Of a stretch of DNA of 64,000 nt, positions 58,144-64,000 are shown piece by piece. The translations under genes and the position numbers were made by a program. The stretch spans positions 781,501-845,500 of the forward strand of contig JAFEKR010000027.1 in the NCBI GenBank assembly GCA_019022495.1, given 5' to 3'. Numbering within the stretch: the first letter of the stretch is position 1; each line of letters begins with the position of its first letter. The DNA comes from Epichloe hybrida. Lineage: Eukaryota; Ascomycota; Sordariomycetes; Hypocreales; Clavicipitaceae. The notes below the pieces were generated by a model. That model was not told the origin of the DNA. It saw nothing but the letters and a program-made list of their open reading frames with translations, and did no database searches.

Positions 58144-59213
58144 TAGACATTTCTCTGCCTGTTCGGGAATCTGACCTTGGAGATTGATTTGATTGGGCTG
58201 GTTTGTTGCCTCAATTTGAGAATGGGAAAAAACGGGGTACGGGGCTGGGGCTCAGAGGGCAGCTTTAGATCACAACTGGGTGGTGCTTTTGCCGAATTGC
58301 TTCTTATTCTTTTTTTTTTTCCCTCACATACCATCGTCATTAGTCCGGAGTGTACTTTTACCCCCCGACTCGTCCGTACAGAAGACATGTTAACGGACAA
58401 TGCTTAGGATTTACAGGTCCGTGGGACAGGGAACAAACAAGGTATGGAAAGGCTGGCATGAATGAAAACCTTGGCTTTGGGCCATTGGGACGGACACACA
58501 TGATTTGACTGATGAGGAGTTATGCTATTGACAGGTGGGCTGAGAAATGGACAAGGAACGAACTTGGCCTCAAAAGTGGTCGGGCATTTGGGGTTTCGGG
58601 TACGAATCATGCTCTGATCTTCTTCCCTGGTCATGACAGGTTGTATTTTAGATATAGAAAAGAGATGACAAAAAATGGGACTTTTACATCGGACGAGTTG
58701 CTTGTCTTTGAGAGGAGTACTTTTTAGTGAAGGAGTGTTTTTTTGATGAAAGCGTGGTGGCGGTCGAGGCCATAGATCGAAGCCTGAGCGAAGCCGACGG
58801 GCGTGTTGGTGCCGTCCAATCCAGATTGGCTCGACCGGCGAGCAGGTGGGGCCAAGTCCACCAGAGACAGGGATCTTCCAGGGCAACAGGGGTCCAGACG
58901 GACACGAACCTGGCGGCAATTGAAGTTTGATTAGTGTCTTTAGCAGCCCACAGCCGCCCCACTGGAGCTGTTTGAGCTTCCATCGGTCGACCTTGGACTT
59001 TTCTGGTGTTGCCAACAAGTCGTTTTCTTATCATCCCAACATTTCTTCTGTTCTTGTGCACGTTTGAGCGAGCATCTCTGACGAGGTTTTTCACCACTAT
59101 TCCTCACCTGGAATATTCCATCTTGTCACAAATCAGAGAACAAAACAAACCCCCTTTGGCCCTTCTTCGAGTGAATCCCCCCCCAAGCTTGCACCAAACA
59201 ACAGATCACCACA
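58144..59213. other. Intergenic RRM gene to SFH5
   Basis: About 1.07 kb. The 204-codon minus-strand frame at 58404-59018 has no recognisable features and starts without strong support. This stretch holds the 3' region of the RRM gene and the promoter of SFH5. Confidence 0.55.
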
Positions 59214-60311
59214 ATGTCTACCGAACAGACGCCCACTGCCATCACCGGGGCTGCTGCCACGGTTTCCGCAGCTCCTGTCGAGGCTCCTGCTCCTGCAGTC
59301 CCCGAAACTGCCCTCGCCAAGCTCACAGCTCGGCTTGTCGGCATCACCGCGAGGGCAGAGCACTCCGAGATGTGGGGCGTCGAGCTTTCGCCGTCTGCCC
59401 ACGCTCCAACTCAAGTCATTCTCCTCAAGTTTCTGAGAGCCAACAACAATGATGTCGCAGCCGCCGAAAAGCAGCTTACTTCTGCTCTGGAGTGGCGCAA
59501 GAAGTTCCAGCCCACGAAGCTGGTCTCGGAAACCTTTGACAAGAAGAAATTCGGTGATCTGGGCTACGTGACGACACACAAGGATGAAGCCGGGACGGAG
59601 ACCGTCATTACTTGGAATATCTATGGGGCTGTCAGGGACAACAATGCCACCTTTGGAAATGTCGAGGAGTAAGTTATTTACTTGGAACCGCCACGGAACA
59701 AGGTTGCTGACGAGTTGCGGCAAAAAAGGTTCATTCGCTGGCGTGCTGCTCTCATGGAGCTGGGCGTCCAGAAGCTTCGCCTCAACGACATCACGGAAGC
59801 ACCTGCCGAAGACGGCGAGGATATCCATCGGATGATTCAGGTTCATGATTATCGCTCTGTCAGCTTCTTCCGCATGGATCCCGCCGTCAAGGCTGCCAGC
59901 AAGGCGACCATAGAGACCTTGTCCATGGCGTATCCTGAATTGCTGGCCCACAAGTACTTTGTCAACGTGCCCGCCGTCATGGGTTGGGTGTTCGGCGTCA
60001 TGAAGCTGTTCCTTGCTCCTGCCACGCTGCGCAAGTTCCACCCCATATCATCGGGAACGAGTCTTTCCACTGAGTTGAAGAGCATCTCGTCTTCCCTGCC
60101 GAAGGAATACGGTGGTCAGGGGCCCAGCGTAACGGAGGCGGAGACGGTCAAACTTGTTGATGACGCGCCGGCTACTATGCCCATTGCCAATGATGCTCAG
60201 ACCGAGGCCAAGCCAGTTGACAGCTCTGCTTCCACTACTACACCCGTTGTAACTGATGCGGAGGTCAAGGCTGCCGAGGCCGAGCCCCTTGCCGAAGAGA
60301 GGGTCGCGTAA
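59214..60311 (+). CDS. SFH5: Sec14-like phosphatidylinositol transfer protein Sfh5
   Basis: This CRAL-TRIO protein belongs to the Sec14 homologue group. Sfh5 is linked to phosphatidylinositol handling at the ER and plasma membrane, and in yeast it also binds heme. The exons 59214-59668 and 59729-60311 give 345 residues. An Ala/Pro-rich N-terminus precedes the CRAL-TRIO N domain (ILLKFLRANNNDVAAAEKQL, TSALEWRKKFQP). The lipid-binding lobe follows (FIRWRAALMELGVQKLRLND, YRSVSFFRMDPAVKAASKAT, YPELLAHKYFVNVPAVMGWV, LPKEYGGQGPSV). The C-terminus is an acidic Ala/Thr-rich tail. The 60-nt intron ends GCGGCAAAAAAG|G, a purine-rich acceptor, with a GCTGAC branch point. The start ATG at 59214 follows a CACA leader. 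Confidence 0.93.
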
Positions 60312-61229
60312 GGCATGACCTCTCGATGGATCATCATTTTTTTCTTCTTGCAATCTGTGTCGTCTATCTTACGACCACTGGTTTTTTTTTAGATGGATAT
60401 AATACCCCGAGGGATTTTCTTCCTAGTTGGAATAAGAAAATAGATCGATGTCGCACCATCTATCCACATATAGCTCCGTCTCTGCCGTGTCTGACGGCAC
60501 CAGTGGGTTGGAGACATGTTATTCAGACACACATCACAATGGTACAAGCAAAGTCTCTACTTTTATCTGGATGGTGCAAGGCGCCTCATGCAATTGGACC
60601 AAGTGCTTACGTGATATACGGAAAAGAACAGCTTGTCGTGAGTGGTGCGATGGGCCTCTTAGTTTGGAGGTGCATATAAGCCCACAACGCGTTGGCCTAG
60701 TTGTTCTTGGTCTTCTTCTTCTCCCGCTCTTTTATTCCAGCGTAGTCTTGGTAATAGACCGATGTCCTTGTCTGCTCTGCTGCCACATGTTAGTCATTTC
60801 GGGTGTGCTGGTCTCGAGTTCCGCATCGCGGCGCACTTGATCTAAAGAGCAACATGCCATAGAGCCTAAAGACATGCGAATGCAACGGAAACGTGTTTCA
60901 AATATGTGCGAGTGAGTTTTGCCACATTTGGGGTCTGGGGGGATGGATATTAGTGGCTGGGGGTATCTTGCCCGGACGAGGTACACACCTCGTAGATGGT
61001 TTTTTTTTTTTTTACATTCCGACCGGGTGCCGAGATTCTACGCAGGGAAGGGTACGTGGCAAGAAGGGTGAACAGCGGACTGGAATTGCACAATGAGCTT
61101 CATGGTGGACGGGTGGGAGGGAGATGATGACTGGTACTGATGATAGTGATGAGAAAACGTGACCTTGACCGTGACCGTGACCGTGGCCGTGGCCGTGGCC
61201 GTGACCATGACCATGACCATGACCGTGAC

Positions 61230-61260
<31 letters not shown>

Positions 61261-62039
61261 TTCTCCTCTGTCCCTCAATTTGTCTTCCGCTCACCCGCTT
61301 CTTCAGCCCTCAACATTGAAGAAACCCGTGTATCGTGTCCGAAGGTGCCCCGGCTTGTCGACCCATCAGCCTCGATTCCCACAGAGTTTTTTTCTTTTTT
61401 TTTTTCTTCTTTTTTTTCGTCTTCTTTATACAGAGCTTGAAACTTTGATTCTCTTCTCCTCGCGCTCTCTCCCACACTTGTGGCTGCTGCTATATCTAGA
61501 CACAAAGCCGCCGGCGCGCGCGTGCCTTGGGCACCTCTGCCTCTGCACGCTTGTCCGCGGACAGTGTTTGTCATCGTACGCCTTTGGCACTAATTGCCGT
61601 CTGTTCCGTCATACAAAAGAAAAGGACAGAGAACTGGGCGCGGTTGTGTTGTTTCCTTATCCGCCGCACCTGCACCACTTGCACCACCTGCACCTGCCTG
61701 CACCTGCCTGCACCTGCACTTTTTACTTCACTTGAAACTTGCAGTGCCTGGCGGCGACAAGGTTCCGGCCCGTCCGCTCCCTGTGCGAGCGCGTTTGTTG
61801 GTTTGTCACCACCACCACCACCACCACCGCCTGCCGCCGTCGCCATCCTTTGGTTTTTTACTTCTTCTGCTCTACTCTGCTCTGCTCCTCTCTTCTGGCC
61901 GTTGCTGTTCCTCCCTACCCTCTGCAACTCCGGACTCCCCCCCCCAATCTTCGGCTGCCTTTGCTGCCGGCAAAGCTCACAGAAGCGCTGCATACGCACA
62001 TGCGGGCCATTCTGTTGTGAACTCCCGCGCGTCGAAACC
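60312..62039. other. Intergenic / upstream leader of ASH1
   Basis: About 1.7 kb with a compound CCGTGA/CCGTGG/CCATGA hexamer and CT repeat (61161-61256), T runs and a CTGCACCTGC repeat (61676-61726). The frame of the SET gene stays open upstream of its ATG to about 61527, but that part translates simple repeats. The ATG at 62040 is therefore preferred. Confidence 0.55.
61161..61256. repeat. (CCGTGA)n hexamer repeat followed by (CT)n
   Basis: About ten imperfect CCGTGA/CCGTGG/CCATGA units followed by about 12 CT units. Confidence 0.95.
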
Positions 62040-64000
62040 ATGTCTCTCTTCGTGGACAGCCTGTTCTCGGGTCCCGCGACCGACGCCTCGTCAACACCCG
62101 CGTCTTCAGGCTCAACGCCTCCAACCACCGTCGCCGATAGCGACAGCCAGCATTCAGATGCCTCAAAACAAGACGTAATCACCGTTGCTGCCGACGATGC
62201 CGTCCACGTAACACCCGCCGAATCCCAAGAGCCGACCCCGTCGCAGTCGCCCCCTTCCCGCCGGCCCAGACGGGCACGTGCCTCTGAGCCCGTCTACAAC
62301 CTCTCCAGGCTGAGTGGCACAGCAAATCACGGCAAAATACGCGCCAAGGGCGACCATGTCGCTGAAGACCGCCGCCGAACCATCTCTGGGGACACATTGG
62401 TTGGCAGCATCGAGGTCGCCGGTGACGGAAGCTCCAAGCCGCAAGACAAAACCTTCAAAGCCGACATTGACGCGCTGGATCTCCAATGGTCGCCTGCCGG
62501 CTCGAACACTCCGCGCACGCGACGCCAGGCTCGATGCTCTCCTCGCCCGCACCGCACATCCTCGCGTCTCGGCCGCGTGTCATCAATTACCGCTAGCTTG
62601 AGCGACATGACCGAGACGGGTTGCCAGACCGTGAACAAGGGCGCCACTAAGTTGTCACGCGAATTGCGACGACTTCAGGACACCAATGAGTTTTCTAAAG
62701 TGGATGATCGGCCAGTCTTGCACACCGTCTGGTCCAATGGCAAATATGTCGACCCCAATGCGCCCCCGGACCCTCCTGTGAAAAAGTCCGATTTGGCCCA
62801 AGAACCCGAAGAGGAGGAGGAGGAGAAGCAATCTGATGAGGAAGACAAGGAGCCCATTGCCAACACCAAGCAGCGGAGAATTAAGAAGTATATGGACAAG
62901 GGGCTTTACGCAGGGCAAGATATGCCGCTGGACGTGTTCAAGGGCCTCACCGCGGCAGAGAAGAAGAAACTTGCGAACCTGCCTGAACTGACGGCTACAT
63001 ACCGCGTAAACAAGCTGATGCCGCCGCCCATCTACACGGGACTGCGTCTGCTGATTGCGGGGCGAGATTTCAAGCTTCCCTTCAACGTCTGTAATCCCAT
63101 GCCACCGGGCCAGCCTAAGCCAGATGAGTGGAAGAAGATGACCAAGAGTAAGCACCCCCCCCCCCCCCCTTTTTTTTTTCCCTCTCCCATCCAATTGCAA
63201 GAGCGCAGAGGTGAGCCGCCGCTATGGCGACGCCGAAAACGTACCAAGGCAACATTAGCTGACAAGTTGACAACTCACAGACCGATTTATTGGCGACTCA
63301 AAAGATTACTGGCGTAAGATGCCTCATTTGCATGATTTGTCCAAGTGCGTGTGTAAGCCAGAAGACGGCTGCGGCGACAACTGCCAAAACAGAATCATGC
63401 TATACGAGTGCGATGCTGGCAATTGCAACGTAGGCAAAGACTTGTGCACAAACCGCTCCTTTGCTGAATTGGCTAGCCGTCGAACAAAGGGGGGAAAGTA
63501 TCGAGTGGGTGTCGAGGTGATCAAAACATCTGATCGTGGGTATGGTGTTCGCAGCAACCGGTGCTTCAGGCCAAACCAGATCATTACGGAATACACTGGC
63601 GAAATCATCACAGAAGAGGAATGTGAGCGCCGCATGAATGAAGAGTACAAGAACAACGAGGCAAGTCGAGTCACCACCATGGATGGATGAATGTGCGCAA
63701 GTGCTTCTTCTAACTGCTTCTTTTTTAGTGCTACTATCTAATGAGCTTTGACCAAAACATGATTATCGACGCCACTACCGGTAGCATTGCTCGTTTCGTC
63801 AACCACAGCTGCAGGCCCAATTGTCTCATGATCAAATGGATCGTGTCGGGCCAACCTCGAATGGCTCTATTCGCCGGCGATCGGCCAATCATGACGGGAG
63901 ATGAGCTGACGTACGACTACAAATTTGATCCCTTCTCGGCAAAGAATGTCCAGAGATGCCTGTGTGGCGAAGTCAACTGCCGCGGTGTGTTGGGACCCAA
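62040..64000 (+). CDS. ASH1: ASH1-type SET-domain histone H3 lysine methyltransferase (3' end cut by window)
   Basis: A nuclear histone methyltransferase. Fungal ASH1 deposits H3K36 methylation, mostly at poorly transcribed and subtelomeric chromatin. The exons 62040-63147, 63281-63660 and 63729 to beyond 64000 give 586 codons so far. The N-terminal 300 residues are disordered and charged (EEEEEEKQSDEEDKEP). The AWS zinc region follows (CVCKPEDGCGDNCQNRIMLY, ECDAGNCNVGKDLCTNRSF). The SET domain begins VGVEVIKTSDRGYGVRSN, continues EYTGEIITEEECERRM and carries the catalytic SET motifs RFVNHSCRPNC and ELTYDYKFDPF. The post-SET begins CLCGEVNCRGVLGP. The intron at 63661-63728 uses a GC donor (GAG|GCAAGT). 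Assignment to ASH1 over SET2 rests on this AWS/SET wording. Confidence 0.9.

Noticed and set aside
58404..59018. 204-codon minus-strand frame upstream of SFH5
   Set aside because: Its composition is Pro/Ser-rich without motifs, and shadow frames of similar length overlap it. No splice or start support.
61527..62039. N-terminal extension of the SET gene by 171 codons
   Set aside because: The extension encodes CTGCACC and CCACCA repeats and begins at a non-ATG codon. MSLFVDSLFSGP at 62040 is the natural start.

Overview
The window comes from a filamentous ascomycete, most likely a Sordariomycete of the Hypocreales type. The evidence is short GT-AG introns of about 55-130 nt with CTRAY branch points, and a full set of conserved fungal housekeeping genes. 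There are also Zn2Cys6 regulators and an AT-rich block in which retrotransposons are degraded by C-to-T and G-to-A transitions, the mark of repeat-induced point mutation (RIP). The species cannot be fixed from sequence alone. Homopolymers (A/T and C/G runs of 8-28) are unusually frequent.

Layout. 0.9-15.5 kb is gene-dense: a Zn2Cys6/fungal_trans transcription factor (-), the mitochondrial nucleotide carrier RIM2 (-), LSM7 (+), the deadenylase subunit PAN3 (-), an ER-type UBX protein (+) and the VHS/GAT protein LSB5 (+). 15.5-28.0 kb holds one recognisable gene, a low-complexity Zn2Cys6 protein (-), flanked by two gene-free stretches of over 5 kb rich in microsatellites. 28,006-39,898 is a retrotransposon nest. 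A minus-strand Ty1/Copia element (233-bp LTRs, TSD CCCAC) has been split by a plus-strand Copia element (297-bp LTRs, TSD GGTAC). Both are RIPed. 39.9-46.4 kb has no confident gene, one weak small-secreted-protein candidate and a pair of ~165-bp direct repeats.

46.4-64.0 kb is again gene-dense: a class I methyltransferase (+), the SHB17-type bisphosphatase (-), two small unrecognised genes (+), the proteasome-associated deubiquitinase UBP6 (-, with a homopolymer frameshift), ARPC4/ARC19 (+), an RRM-type protein with an in-frame UAG (+), the Sec14-like SFH5 (+) and the start of an ASH1-type SET-domain histone methyltransferase (+, cut by the window end).

The genes do not form a pathway or secondary-metabolite cluster; they are an ordinary housekeeping assortment. 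Several are grouped in divergent pairs (RIM2/LSM7, PAN3/UBX, UBP6/ARPC4) or convergent pairs (LSM7/PAN3, methyltransferase/SHB17). The points most worth a second look are the in-frame UAG in the RRM gene, a candidate for A-to-I stop-codon editing known from Sordariomycetes, and the half-and-half RIP pattern in both LTR pairs. The UBP6 frameshift and the unusual introns in ARPC4 and ASH1 come next. Exon coordinates come from reading splice sites by hand and checking that the phases close.
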